Positions 33,399 through 45,727 are shown, counted from the first letter of the stretch. The stretch: DNA of 64,000 nt from Angiostrongylus vasorum (GCA_018806985.1 JADANN010000383.1:620001-684000); one strand, 5' to 3'. Numbers and translations: made by a program. The notes: generated by a model not told the origin, from the letters alone.

Positions 33399-33741
33399 GA
33401 AAATGTTGGATGCGCTAATTTTATTTTTCATCCACTTATTAAACACAAAGCCATGACCGAAGATAAATGGAGGACTTCAATTTGCTCGAAGAGAGAGCCC
33501 GAATATTAAAGAAGCTCCAGCTAGAAGTCGTAGGTGCTCCCCCAGCGTACCTCATTCCTTATGCAAGAAGTTATGCAGGAAATCAGACAGCAGTAGGACG
33601 AATTTTAATACACTTCAGTGATCATAAGTCTTATCAATGACGATAGTTATTTAATGTCAATGCCATTACTTTGAGTTACTCTACGACAGGAAACTAGGAG
33701 TGTCATTGCTAAAAAACGATTATCAGGTAGGAAGTAAGTTC

Positions 33742-36700
33742 TTATACAGATATAAAAAAAGTTCGAAGTGTGTGATAGTCCAAAATGTCGTCCACCTTAT
33801 AGGTATTGATTGAATTGTCAATCTCTCCGCTAAGAAGTTTCTTCTCGGATTCGTCCTGGAATAAAAAACACTTCATTAGTGTTTTGAATATTTTGATTAC
33901 AATCATTTTGACGTTAAGCTAATCATCTAGCTTGATTCTACTTAGGAAAACAGCTAATGTTTTTAGTTCCATCCTAACCAATTAGTCAATAAATCAATCA
34001 ATAATACCTTAATGAAGATCTGTTTTTGTGTTTGAATACCAGAGCTTTCCAACATTCGTCTTACAAAATTCAATCGATCGATGGGCGAGTAGAGTTTTTT
34101 TAACCATAAGATGAAATTCACTACAGTGACCTAAATCATTTTTCTCTTGTCACTTGGCACCTAGACGCAAAAAGCACGAAAATTAATCGCGTTCTCTTAG
34201 TTACGAAGTTGATTTCAATTCTCATCTGCCTAAGAGAAAAAAGTTAAGAGGCGGAACGTTCAGCATTGATCAGCAGTTCCGTAGGGATGCGCCCTTTGAT
34301 TTCTCTCGTAGTATCGGCAGTATGTAAAGCTTTAACGCACATTTGGGTTATTCTCTGCCTTCTAAACAGATGTTGATGCATCGAGTCACTGTTTTCTGTC
34401 CTCGCAGACAAGTTTGGTAGCAAACCTCGGTTGATTGTGGAGCTTGGTTAGCCGGCTATGCGGCATCCCACTAAGGACCGTATACATTTAGTGCGCCTAT
34501 CCCTTACCAGCTTTATAACGAGTGAGATCAACTACCAAAAAAACCCCTAAACATTAAGCAGATTAAAAATTGTATGATAAGATAATGGTCTTACTTACGA
34601 TGAAGAGGAAAATCAGCCAGTAAAGAAGAACGAGGAAAATTTTCTCATTGAACATATTCAGTGATAGTACACACTGGACTGAATATCGTTGAAGGTTTCC
34701 TTTGTTTCGAACCTGAACTCTCGTCATTTAAATTTTAAGTCGTAAAAAACACAAGCTCCTGTAAATATTGTAAAAATAAACGCTAGTATTACAATCTTGT
34801 GGTATGCCGTTTAAAATGTCCATAGTCACCTCAAAATCACACATCGTTGACCTTGGAAACAAACCGGTCGATTTCCAATCAGTATTGAATCCGAGTTTCA
34901 AGTCTGTAAGAATAGAAAAGGTAAAATCGATCACATTACAGTGATTGAACCAGTGTGCAGTAATGTGGTTGTTTGTACTTTGTCAGTTTCCGATGTCGCA
35001 TAGGAGACATTGACACACCGTCGTCACCAGGCATTCAAATTCAGTACTGTACAATAAAATTTAAGTGGTTACGATCCAGCTTGTGAGAAACTAGTGTAAT
35101 GCGGTGGTTAGTGGTACCCTGAAATGCACTTGTGGTCCATGTTTCAATCCGGCAGCTTGCGCTTACTAAGCGTTCCACCTCTACAAGGTCGGCAAATTAG
35201 TGTCAGACTTGTCTTCGAGGAAAAAACTGACTTGATGCATTGCTTGACTCACCTTAAATGATTGCATAGGTCCAATGTGCACAAAATCATCTTTGCGACC
35301 GCTTCTGGTATCCAGTTTGCTGTTTTACATCCATAGCCAGCCCAGGGCGCGTGTAACGCAGTGGTCGGAGGCGCCTTACAATAAATATGGGGTCGATTCC
35401 TACGCCCTAAGACCAAGCCCCTCATTCCTTCGTGGTCGGCAAATTGGTGTCAGACTTATCTGGAAGGCCTCGTTGTTTCACCGTTTAAGGTGAAAAACTT
35501 TGCCTGAATATCTGATTACTTGAATAGCTAGTGTTCATGGATGACGGAGAATGTGTGATCCCAGACCAAACTCGTTATCGGCGTGGGAAACTATGTTGAA
35601 AGATGGTCCTCCTCGCTTTTCTGCACATCATACTTCGATATTCAGAAACGCCCACCATCCATCATAAGAGGGTACACCACTGGAAAAACTGTGGAGAAGT
35701 TTTTACAACACTTAATTTAAGATTTTGGTCAAACACCAGTTCACGATTCGCTAGAAGAGCTCTGTCCCGAACAATTTTCATTAACCTTTTGTTCTGGCTA
35801 ATTAATGGCATACTGGCAAATGTATGAAGTTGGTAAATGCTATAAATACTCCTTTGTGTAAATATGAGGTTGATAAGGTTAGGACTCACTGAAAAGATCT
35901 CCCCAGTTGAATCCAAGAAAAATATGTAAGATCACAATCTGCAGGGCGATATTGACGATGAACATGAGCTTCATGATGATATAGTTGTTTGATAACCAGC
36001 CTCCTCTCATCAGATTGCTAGAAAAAACTGTTTGCTTTTTGATACTTTTCACTAAAACTGCCGACGTTTTACTACTAAACAAAAAAGCTGAAAAATTTTT
36101 AACTTACTGGAAAAATGTTGCCGACATTCTTATTGTTACGTTGAGTGGTTCGATAAACGTGACTGGCAATCTTTTCAATTGCTGCTTCTCGTTTCTAAAG
36201 AACTCGACCGCTTCATATTCCTTACCTTTCTTCGAAAGCAAAGTAAAAAAGAAGAGAACTGAAATCAAGGCCGGCTTTCGAAGGAAAAAGAAGCCGTAAT
36301 TGTCTAGAAGTTTTAGAACCTGTTCTATTGTGCTTTTTTGAAGCTCCACCTATCCACTATGCCATCATGCTAGTGTGGTGTTCCTAATAGGCGGTGATGC
36401 CTGCTGCTGTAGGATCGCTGAGCTCTTCCCAAGACCGACCTCTTAACCTCGGCATTGATCAAGTCAACTACTGAGAAGCACCCATTTCCTTTCCGTTCAA
36501 AAGGAAACAACCCAGTTAAGAGCAAGCTTATGACATGGTAAAACTTGTCAAACTACCCACGGCTATCTTCTCTCTAATGAAAGAACAATAAAAAAGTGCT
36601 TTATGCTAAAATAGCATAAGGTACTCTTTATTTCTATTCAAGCCTTTAAAATCCGTTGAGCGGGTCTGATACGTAGAAGAAACGGTGGAAAATTTAATAG

Positions 36701-39700
36701 TGTCATCTCGAGCTGATGTTTGACGGAACTACGCGTTAATAAAGGCCATAATATGACTTATTTTATTCGATAAGAAATAAAACGTGTTTCTTTCTATAAA
36801 AAAAGCTCTGGGCGTTGATCAGACCCTGAGGGTTGCGCCGTGCATTCGGCTTCATTAAGCATCGTTTGGAGGTGATTGAATGCATATCTGGCCTTTACAA
36901 TGACTCTCGGTGGCCTGCCGATGTATCGAACCAGTGCTGCTATCCTCGCAGACAAGTCTGGTAGCAATATGCCGACCTCGGAGGGATTAAGGGCATGGTG
37001 AGCCACTGGAGCGAGATTCGATCCCGTGTGTGTGTTGCAGGGCGCCTCTGCGACACACATGCCTTATAGTTTCTATAGTTTGTGAATACTGTAACAACAC
37101 ATGTGATCTACTTAGTTTGAGTCACACGTCACCAAATGTAATTTTCAGGAAATAAAAAATGATTAAATTAAGAGAAAAGGTTCGATTTATGTTACCATGA
37201 CGTTCTCCTTGGGAAGTTCACAACAAGCTTTCACAATGGCCCTTAATTGAATACCTAAATTTTAGAAATGAGAGAAAAAAAAGTCAAAAAACAGTTGACT
37301 AATCGATTGCTATACTTTGAATGTATTATTTCTTTCAAGTTATAGGAACTGTTGGGCTAACATCCTATTCTTAACTAAAATTAGAAACCTATTAATGGTG
37401 CTTAGAAAAGGACTCACCTGACCACCAGTTAATAGATCGCCAATAGATATGCGGTAGATAGAAACAGAATGCTAACAACACAAGGACGAATTGTACCCAC
37501 TGAATACGAAAATTGGAATATTTGCTGTCTTTAAATGATCTACGTGCTCGTTCTTGCAGACCTGGTAATACGGCAACTCTTGCTGTTCTCTGTGCGTAAT
37601 ATGTGGTAGATTTGGATCATTCATTGGCACATAGTAAGTGTTTTCAATCAGACAATAATCTCTCGTATACTCCACCCATCCTAAAAAGTGGAATTGTTAG
37701 AAATATTCCAACTACTGGACGTAGAAAGCATTTTGGTTACCGATGCCATGCTATGTAAACAAGGTTCGATCCCATACCGGCCAACCACGCTCTCCATTCC
37801 TAGGGAGCGGATAAATTGTTACCACAACTGTTTGAGATCAACTCGGTCTACGGAATCCAGAAAAGCTGGCGACTGCTTATGATAACGCCGCAGAACGACT
37901 GTCTTAGAATTACAGTGATAATCCACTCAATCAGCTCTGAACGAGATTCATGAAGAACCCGAAACACTCAAGCTTGACATGAAATCCCAGGGAATTTGTG
38001 GACGATGGATGCGAAGAAACAAAAAGGAAGGAATTGTAGGATCCGCACCATCTGTGACGTCAAGTTGTGTAAAAAAAAAGTTTTTTTTTATTGTAGATAC
38101 ATTACATGACTCGACGTCACATATATCACACGTTGCAGAACTCAGCATTATTTGCAGTGTAGCCATTTCCTCGCACTAAGATCCGCAAAGGTCTTCGAAC
38201 TTTTCTGTGCGTGATCTCGGCTGCTGGTTGAGGGATTTTTTGCTTTCGTTACGAATGTCATTGAACACTGATTGAGTTCATTTTTCCTTCACTCCCGATA
38301 TAGCCGTGCTCGGGCGTTCCAACGCGGAGTGGAGGGGAGTTAGCCTGCCCTAGACAATTCTCTTTCCAATTTCCTGTCTTCAGAAAAATGAGAAGCTTGG
38401 TACTGTAGCGTCGAAACAGGGCCTAGGTAAGTTGGGCTGTCCGCCTAATAAACAGGATCTCTACCATTGAGTTATCTGCTCATTTGTGTAAAACAGGGAA
38501 AACAAATCTTTAAAAAACTTTTAAGTAATCATAATAAGTCTGATGCATACGAACCTCCTCTGAACTCGGCCGGTGTCCAGCAAACGATTGGTGTGCCCAT
38601 GTATAGCTGAAGAAGTAGTTCAAGAAGTGAATGAAATATTTCATGCTTTCATAAGAAATTTGCATAAGTATAGTGCATGTTATATTAATATGTTCGATGG
38701 CGTGATGTTATCTAGTAGGCGCGGATGGCAGAGTGCTAGCAGTGACGTTTATCGCAATCACGGTGATGGTTCGACTCCCACCCACATGCTCTCTCCCATC
38801 CCTCCGGGATTTCGAAATTGATACAAGACGTGATCAGCTCATTCGCTCTTTTCCACGTTGGAGCGCAACAGCATGGCTACCCCAGGACTCCAGCAAGAAT
38901 GGTCGCGATTAGTCCCCAACGACTTACAATGAGGGAATTACTGAAGAAGCAGTCGAAGCCAGGTGGAATAGAAGTTCGAAGATCTTCCGAGATGATGGAT
39001 TCGAGGAAACGAACTTTTTATTAGGAATGCGAGGATCACCACGGTAGAATCAAAGACGAGTCATATGGAATCAAGTAAAAATGAATGGATATTACCTGGT
39101 AAGACAACAATGATGATGAAATATTTACAAAACTACAGGCAGTATGAGTCGGTGGCTAACGCGTTCACCACCCCACCATGCGGGCCCTTCACTTCTGTTT
39201 TCCCTCAGCAGTGTTCAAACCTATAGGTGCTATAAACAATCTCCCGTCAACAGGATTGATCTGCAGAATACAAGTCGGAATTGAACCCAGTTAAGCTGAA
39301 GCTGTACATCATCAGCATCACCAGTAGTCCCTTTGATCGTCGAGTGACTTGAGCGAGCGCTAGCAAAATATCCGTTCTCCCCTGTAGCGTGCAAGAGTGG
39401 CTCAGTGGTACAGTATGCTCTAAGGGCTCGTTGAGCATCATACCTTCCTTCTAGAGTTTTCGTGAAGAACTCTGACCATTGGCTCAATGGTCTTCCTGCA
39501 AAGTTTGACACCCCGAGAAACCCAGTCACTAACGGCTCATGTCCATCGATTGCCGTTCACATGCATTACGTCTCTGGCTCACTTTCCACAATTTGCCGTA
39601 TAGAACGGCATCTTTAATCACTGATCGTTGACGCAGGTCGAAGCTTCGGGTCCCTTACCTCACTCGTGTGACCGGATACTCCTAGCATCGTCCTTTCGAC

Positions 39701-42700
39701 TGCACGTTAGATAACGCTGAGTAATCTTTCATCTTGCTTACACAGCGACCAAGTTTCTGAAGCATATTTTAAGGCAGGAAAGATGGTGAAGTTGAAAAGG
39801 TGGGCACGGAGTCGGACGTTCTTTGTCCTCTTCACTACATCCTCGATGCTGTTGAAAGCTCCTCAAGCCGCTCGCTTCCTTCTGCTCAACTCTGGAGCTA
39901 AGTCGTTCAACATGTTGATTTCCCGACCTAGATAGACATAATTAGAGCATTCGGAGATATTCGTTCCGTTGAGCGTGAATGGGGCGTATGTAACTAATCC
40001 GTTCCTCGTGAACATCGTTTTTGCAAGATTTATACGATGGCCAATTTTTCCACAGCAGTTGTCAAAATCGTGAAGCATTCGTTCCTTCTGGCCAATGTTT
40101 GGTGTTATAAGATCGATGTCATCAGCAAAGCCAAGATGGTGTAATTGCCGACCATCGACTTTCACACCCACCTTATCCCATTCCAGTGTTCGCATGACGT
40201 TCTCGAGGGTGGCGATAAATAATTTTGGCGATGATGGTATCGCCTTGCCTAACCGCTGTTTTGACGTCGACGTTTTGACGTTAATATAGTTGTAGAATGC
40301 TGTTAGTTGTGCAATTTTTATACAGCTGACGAAGAATCTTTATGTAAAGAGCAGGGACTCCCTGACTGTTCAGGGTTTACGTGATTGCTTCTTTCTCAAC
40401 TAAGCTTTCTTTAGATCAATGAAAGTGAAGCGGAGTGGTCTTTTGTACCCTCACGATACTTCAAAGAGCTTTCTTACCGTGTACATGTGGTCCATCGTAT
40501 TGAATCCTTTTCGAAACCCCGCTTGCTGACATGTCTGTCCTTCGCCCAGTGTTCTATTAATTCCGTTTAGGATGACTAAAGCGAAAAGTTTGTAAAAAGT
40601 TTGTAAACGACAGACACCAAGCAGATTTGGCGATAGTTGCAGATATCGTGGAGGTCAGCCTTCTTGAGCAATAGCACGGTCTTGCTGTTCTTCCACTGAA
40701 TAGTGACCTTGCATCCAGACAGGTAACGCATGAAGAGCGGAGCCAGTGCGTTTACGAAGACTGGTGGAACGTTCTTCAGGTGTTCAGATCTTTTCTTGTC
40801 CGGGTTTGACGATGTTCGACTTTTCACTGACGAAACAGCAAATTTGATTTCGGAAGGGAGAACGGACGGTGCGACATATCCAGACTCCTTTGTTTAATAT
40901 GATAGCAGAAAGGCGTGGCTATTGAAGAGATCTAAGTTGTAATCGTGAACGATTCTCTACATTGCATTCGTGGACGCCGAAACTGTTCCATCTGGGCGTA
41001 GGAGCGCAATCATCTTAGGGCTGCGATTGCCGAAGCTACGGTGGGCTTTAGGAACGCTTTTCCCAGCCTCTGCTACTTTGACCATAACTGCTATTTTTCT
41101 CTCTTTAAGATCTTCTTTCATCATCTGTCTGCATTGTCTTGCCTGTTCGAGCATGAGTTGGCGGTTCCTTGCAGCTTCGTGCGATTCCACGCTGGCATCA
41201 ATAAGCTCGACTGCTTCTGAAAACAGACGTCTCTTGGTGATTTTCGAACTCTCAGCTTTCATAGCGCTAACGTGAAGGTGTTGAATGAGCCGGTCGTATT
41301 TCTTATCAATGTTATTGAGGACGACGTCTTTCCAGCAGTTGACTAATGAACTGAATAAATCCCAGTTTGTAGCGGTTTTGAGACCTCGCTTTTTTTTTAA
41401 TTTAGCGGCTTTTTCTCCTTTCCACTGGAAATCGGATCTTGCTCGAAGGAGGAGATGATCTGGTTCGTGTAGAATTTTGAGGTAACAACGAAATCAGTTA
41501 GGCACAACTATCGATTTACTTATGATGTGGTGACATCGCTATGGTACTCTCCATTCGGAGACCCCACATGCAGCGTTGAGGGTGGGGCTTCTCGATTTCC
41601 GAAATGCTATGGATGGTTTCGGTCGCCATGACAAACTCAGACAACGGCTCACTAGCTCGTTTAATTCTAATACGCTGGTCCAAATGTGACGTTTTTCAGA
41701 CGTTGTTTTTATGTTGTGCCTTAGCTTTAAAATCTCTCGTGATGACCTTGAAGAATGCATGGTCTTCTCTACAGATTTTCCCCCATGCCCATAGAGAACG
41801 CTTCGACTTTTTCTTTGTCATAGTTTAATGTCGGCGCGTAAACGGCGAAGATTGTCAAAGCCAGTATTGATCTACGTCTCTCCAATCCTGAACTTCCGAT
41901 TCGGGTTATTAGCTGCACGAATGAATCGATGTTCATGGACAAACTCGTGTTGACGAGAACGCCGGAGCCGCCGACACCTCCATTGTTCGCATGTTCCAAG
42001 GAACAGTTCTTCTCCACTGCCATAGACGGCGTTGAATGGGTGGCGTGGTCTCGTCTCGGCTAGGCCGATGACGTCGTACTTTATCCTTCTTGCTTGCTTG
42101 AGCAAGTCTTCTATCGAGGACTCGGATGCAAGTGAACGTGCATTGTAGGTACAGATCGTCACCTTAGTCCTTTGCGATTGAAGCAACTTAGGATGGCCCT
42201 GAAATGTAAGCAACCTATCCGTACTCGTCTTACCCAATGCTGCCGAATCAGGGTTTCTTTTGGGATCACGCCCACATCTAATTTGCTAAGCTTTGAACTT
42301 GGGGACTGGTCTTACCCACTGGCAGCTTGTCACACTCTTCCCGAGTAGGCGTGAAGCTTTGAAGGTGTACTATAAATCACACCCATAATCACATTGCCTA
42401 GTATTTTTGTTGTCGGTCAAAAGAACTTGTAAAATATTATAAAGTATTAGCTTCTATTTACGAGAAACCATATCAACTTGCATTTACGAGAAAAGTGAGC
42501 TTAGTGACTCAAATAGATAATAAACAATGAACAAATAGGCTATGGCTCTAATTATGCAGGCATTTTTGATTCAATATTTATTAAAATAAAAAATAAGCGC
42601 TTGGAGTAGTCACTTTACAAAAAGCGGAAAGCACTGGCCACAACTCAACGCCCACCCAAAAAGGCAGGTCACACTAGATGACACAACAAACACCCACATT

Positions 42701-45436
42701 GCGTCAACGAAGAGCTGTGGACCATAAACTCCAAACAATAGGACCTGAGGAAGTCAAGAACGGCGAAACTTTGGTCGGATAAATCTTTTTACCAAAGTCG
42801 TATTAGAATAATAATCCAAAGAAAAACAAAGATTATTCAAATTTCATTTTCTTCACGACAGGGCATTGCGTAATAGGTAGCCACATGGGTGCTGAGATAT
42901 AAGCAAAACTCGTGAATCTCACTTCGGCTTTGAACTTCCGCCATTACCCTTTTCGGGGGACTCACGTGCCATCTACCACACCAACCGAGACCCTCGCTTT
43001 GCCTTTCTCTTGAGCAGTTCTTTACTCTAACGATACTAACAAAAATCACTCGTTAAGGTTTTGATTTCTATCATAGCTTCTGCTTAACTGAGCTCAGTGC
43101 CGATATGTGTTTCCTCACATTATTCCCGTCGGCGGATGATTGCTGACGGCACCGTTAGGGTAAAAGAAAACCGGTTGAGAGAAAAGCAAAGCAAAGCAAA
43201 GCAAAGGTTTCTATTGGCGTGGTGGATATCACGGAAGCAAACAATAGTTTTCCATAATTAGAGAACTTGAGTGATTTTAATAGGATTGTGGAAGAGACTT
43301 TGCTCTACTGTTCTCTGAATATGAGAGAGCCTCCAAAAGGTTTAGTGCACCATCGTTGCTGCGAGGTGGCCCAGCTAAGAGTAAACCAATACCAGGATCC
43401 ACCACCGTCTTGGTATTAAACTAGTCGCATGCTGGCTTCTTTCTGATCAACGGGGACGACTACTGACTGGGTGGTGACGACCTGAAGAAGGCTTTGGCTA
43501 TGCTGATCTCCAAAATTCCAAGAAACCGTGATGGCTAAATCAGTATGCTGGGGCCCATACCCACTTAAGACGGGCTATTCAAGTATCTAAGTAAGTAACT
43601 ATGAGTGATTCGTTTGCTACTATTTGCTAGTATCACCACGGTCCATCATGAACATAGCTGACATCATTTGGAAGGGTTTTGTAGCTTATCTGAGTCTACT
43701 TCGCTATTTTTCTTACGTGCACGTCCCAAACAATAACCATGATTTATCAGGTCTATTTATACGCATTATTTCATAGCCAGTGGATGCTAAAATTACCGGT
43801 ACATGCACTCTTCCAAAAAAAATTTTTTTGGAAATCATTAAATGTGAAAGGTTGCTTTTCATGTCTGATCCACTCCTATGCTGGTCTGCTTTTCGAATCG
43901 CTATCGGATGAATAAAAGTGGTGTGCAAACAGCTCTCTAAACTTAGCCGAAAATGGACACTACACGTCCAAATTGTCAAGAATTTGTTCACCGACAGTGA
44001 GCATTCTTTACCGGATTGGAAACAGTCACCACATACTCTTTTGCTTTTTCATGTTTTTCTTGTTAAGAAAGCTCAGACTAGCAGGACGAAATCATCTCAC
44101 TGAAACGAGGAACACCTAACCCTAAGAAGGACCTTTTTATGGATCTCTATTACATGTATCGTTTGAAGATCTCCGTGTTTTTAAATACTATATGGTTCCT
44201 ATAATCACTGCTTTTTTAGGCAGACACGAGGTTATCAAGGCACTACCTACAATAACTGACGTTTCGGCATTCCACCTTCTTCAGGGCCTGAGAAGGTCAA
44301 ATTGGTACACAATCCATTTAATTCAAACACTTTCACAACGCAGCAGATAAAGCTTAATACATGAATTTTCTTTAGAGCCAGCAGTTTTTAAAGCATTCAC
44401 CATTTTATTTTTATAGGTATCCTTCTCATTTCACGGAAATCAGCCGCAAAGTCTTATATGGGTGAGGAATGGGCTCGGCTCTAGGTTAAAATATCAGCCT
44501 CAGATATGGTGCAAAAGCTAGAAGTGACTACAAGGCACTCCCTAAAGGTATATTTTCGAAATTCTGGAATTTATCGAAAACGCTTCAAGACTTTTTGCGC
44601 TTAGAAGCTTCAGATTTCTCTGCAAAGATGGTCACTTCTTCTTTAAGACCTTCTCCATTATTTCTGTGTGTCTTACGCCAACTTAGCGAAGTATTTTCTT
44701 TTAACATTACACTTACTGTTTAGATATTCTTTCACACCAACACAGAGTGGTTTGCCCGTTTAACCAATGTATTCTGCCCACTAGGGGAGGGTGTGGCGCG
44801 GTGGTTCGAGGCGCCACTGCGACACACGCGTGGAGTCGGTCTCCGCGTCCATCGCCCACCAAGCGTTCGATCCATTCGGAGTCGGAAAATTGGCACCAGT
44901 CTAGGAGGATAGCAGCACTGGCTCGATACATCGGTAGGCCACTGCGCGTCATTGTAAAGGCCAGATATGCATCCAGTCACCTCCAACGATACTTAATGAA
45001 GTCGAATGCATAGCGCACCTCTCAGGGATTGGTCAACGCCGAGTGCTTTATTCTTTATCCTTTTATTCTGCTCTATTAGGTTTAGAAGAAGCCAGGCACA
45101 CCGTCCCGGAACTCATAACTTCGCCATCTCTGCTCTCAGGACAAACTATGCAATTTTGTCTTTCACACAGACTGTCAAACAGCAGTTACGAATAGGTTGT
45201 TCTTTTAGAGAGTCTGCTCAAGAAGAAAACACTGACTGATTTAAGAAGACTGAGGTTAGAGTAAAATTGGTTAACGATTTTGAGGTAATTTATGTTATGG
45301 CGATTACCTTCGATGTAATAATAATACTACCAAAGGCGAACAGGTATGCTGTGAATTGATAATTCACTCGATCAAGAAAATCTTCTTCGAATCTCCTTGT
45401 GTGGATGTTGGAGACGACCCGGAGCAGCGTGTCCAT
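33742..45436 (-). CDS. Innexin A (gap-junction subunit)
   Basis: Four-pass membrane protein forming invertebrate gap junctions or hemichannels. Exons from 5' to 3': 45436-45308, 38608-38557, 37680-37562, 37499-37418, 37254-37196, 36229-36108, 36017-35890, 34903-34793, 34678-34599, 34130-34008, 33855-33742. All phases agree and the sum is 1119 nt, 372 residues plus stop. Landmarks: [20 protein letters not shown] (N terminus into TM1), [39 protein letters not shown] (YYQW motif, residues 98-101), TM3 [38 protein letters not shown] with TM4. Loop cysteines are C52, C70, C252 and C270. The usual CWVP reads CWTP. The start of exon 6 (36229) is the phase-compatible choice among several AGs. The C tail lacks the DG.L.L.L block seen in innexin B. 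The ATG lies 8 bases after TTCTGTAG, suggesting trans-splicing. Confidence 0.9.
34250..34510 (-). repeat. SINE-A copy, diverged
   Basis: In innexin A intron 9. Plus strand: TCAGCATTGATCAGCAGTTC, GATGCGCCC. Body weakly preserved. Confidence 0.45.
35095..35235 (+). repeat. tRNA-like SINE fragment
   Basis: AATGCGGTGGTTAGTGGTAC (A-box-like) and GGTCGGCAAATTAGTGTCAG. In innexin A intron 7, antisense to the gene. Confidence 0.5.
35343..35490 (+). repeat. SINE-A fragment, head
   Basis: GGCGCGTGTAACGCAGTGGT, GGTCGATTCCTACGCCC, GGTCGGCAAATTGGTGTCAG. Tail missing. Innexin A intron 7. Confidence 0.65.
36795..37070 (-). repeat. SINE-A copy, full length
   Basis: Innexin A intron 5, same strand as the gene. 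Plus strand: GGGCGTTGATCAGACCCTGA, TGAATGCATATCTGGCC, CGAGATTCGATCCCGTGTG. Confidence 0.75.
37735..38060 (+). repeat. SINE-B copy
   Basis: AAGGTTCGATCCCATACC (B-box-like), then GGAATTTGTGGACGATGGAT and GAAGAAACAAAAAGGAA. In innexin A intron 2. Confidence 0.6.
38165..38485 (-). repeat. SINE-B copy with clear tRNA-like head
   Basis: Minus strand starts GCAGATAACTCAATGGTAGA, close to a tRNA A box, with CCTGTTTCGACGCTACAG as a B-box-like block, and ends in the SINE-B tail (GTTCGAAGACCTTTGCGGAT). The continuous tail shows this is a SINE, not a tRNA gene. Innexin A intron 2, adjoining exon 2. Confidence 0.65.
38715..39060 (+). repeat. SINE-B copy
   Basis: Head GGATGGCAGAGTGCTAGCAG and ATGGTTCGACTCCCACCC. 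Tail GAAGTTCGAAGATCTTCCGA. In innexin A intron 1. Confidence 0.65.
39140..39268 (-). repeat. SINE-C copy
   Basis: Plus strand CTAACGCGTTCACCACCCCA, CCATGCGGGCCCTTCAC and the CAATCTCCCGTCAACAGG end. Joins the RTE 3' end directly. Confidence 0.6.
39270..42400 (-). mobile_element. RTE-type LINE, near full length
   Basis: The most complete RTE copy in the window, inside innexin A intron 1 and on the same strand as the gene. From 5' (high) to 3': untranslated leader about 42400-42240, endonuclease, linker, reverse transcriptase, C-terminal region, 3' end about 39270. It lies between a SINE-C (3' side) and a hammerhead-like motif about 350 bases beyond its 5' end. Confidence 0.8.
39540..42237 (-). 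pseudogene. RTE endonuclease/reverse transcriptase ORF, broken
   Basis: The endonuclease begins at 42237 with [20 protein letters not shown] and [20 protein letters not shown], continues after a frameshift with [20 protein letters not shown], and the linker at 41262-40957 shows [18 protein letters not shown]. The RT shows NCRQICLV-like and [19 protein letters not shown] blocks (40.8-40.6 kb), then at 40195-39863 [17 protein letters not shown] with an intact FADD catalytic motif, and [20 protein letters not shown]. At least five frame breaks or stops make the copy non-autonomous. The product would be a target-primed reverse transcriptase with an APE-type endonuclease. Confidence 0.8.
42731..42812 (+). 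ncRNA. Hammerhead-like ribozyme, all helices present
   Basis: CTGAGGA (42745-42751), helix II GTC/GGC with loop AAGAAC (one extra A before it), GAAA (42765-42768), a perfect 7-bp helix III CTTTGGT/ACCAAAG (42769-42775 with 42791-42797, loop 15 bases), then TC, giving the cleavage triplet GTC ending at 42799. Bases after it (GTATTA) can pair with those before CTGAGGA (ATAGGAC), with one mismatch, as helix I. This is type I topology. It is antisense to innexin A, in intron 1. The extra A and the short helix II may weaken activity. Confidence 0.55.
42875..43060 (-). repeat. SINE-C-like copy, diverged
   Basis: Plus strand CTTTTCGGGGGACTCACGTG and AATCACTCGTTAAGG correspond to the minus form of SINE-C. 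Innexin A intron 1. Confidence 0.4.
43120..43206 (+). repeat. SINE-C start followed by (GCAAA)n
   Basis: CGGATGATTGCTGACGGCAC matches the beginning of the copy at position 1 and then runs into a short AAGCA/GCAAA array (43185-43206). Confidence 0.6.
43335..43605 (+). repeat. SINE-D copy, 5' diverged
   Basis: GAGTAAACCAATACCAGGAT, CCACCACCGTCTTGGTATTA, GGGGCCCATACCCACTTAAG and a CAAGTATCTAAGTAAGTAA end. Innexin A intron 1. Confidence 0.7.
43610..44200. other. Innexin A intron 1, unassigned part
   Basis: No repeat match or exon recognised. Open frames on both strands here lack motifs. Confidence 0.4.
44205..44300 (-). ncRNA. Hammerhead-like motif
   Basis: Minus strand: CTGAAGA (44284-44278), AGGT/GCC helix with loop GGAAT, GAAA (44265-44262), then CGTCAGTTATTG and, 40 bases on, AACCTCGTGTCTGCC. 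Core bases are intact except for the extra A before helix II. Helix III pairing is weak (GTTAT/ATAAC). Same strand as innexin A. Confidence 0.4.
44786..45075 (+). repeat. SINE-A copy, full length
   Basis: Head GAGGGTGTGGCGCGGTGGTT, AGCGTTCGATCCATTCGGAG, tail GGCCAGATATGCATCCAGTC and GATTGGTCAACGCCGAGTGC. Innexin A intron 1, antisense, 230 bases from exon 1. Confidence 0.75.
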
Positions 45437-45727
45437 ATTGGAATCTACAGAAATGAACAGCAGTAAGTTTAAAATCTGTTTCAATTTGAAATTCACGATT
45501 CGCATTCGAGCTGGGCAATAAATATTCAACAGTATGGGTTTTTGGCTTGGCAGAAAGGCTGCTAAACGTTCAGTCAAAACTCTGATAGGAAAGTAAATTC
45601 AGGAGGTAGGATCTCAAACTCTTCCATAATAGATTCACTTACCATTTCATTATACACGAATTGACTTTAATAACATATAAATATAGTAACTGTTTCCCAA
45701 AACAGTTACTTTTTCATTTATTTCAGT

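Noticed and set aside
36104..36349. 82-codon frame taken as one exon of innexin A
   Set aside because: Only 36229-36108 fits the phase of the preceding exon. The upstream part would need acceptors of the wrong phase.
38405..38485. tRNA gene on the minus strand
   Set aside because: A- and B-box-like blocks are present, but the acceptor stem does not close and a SINE-B tail follows, so it is a SINE head.
45290..45577. 95-codon frame as a whole exon of innexin A
   Set aside because: Homology begins at the Met at 45436, eight bases after an acceptor. The upstream codons belong to untranscribed or trans-spliced-off sequence.
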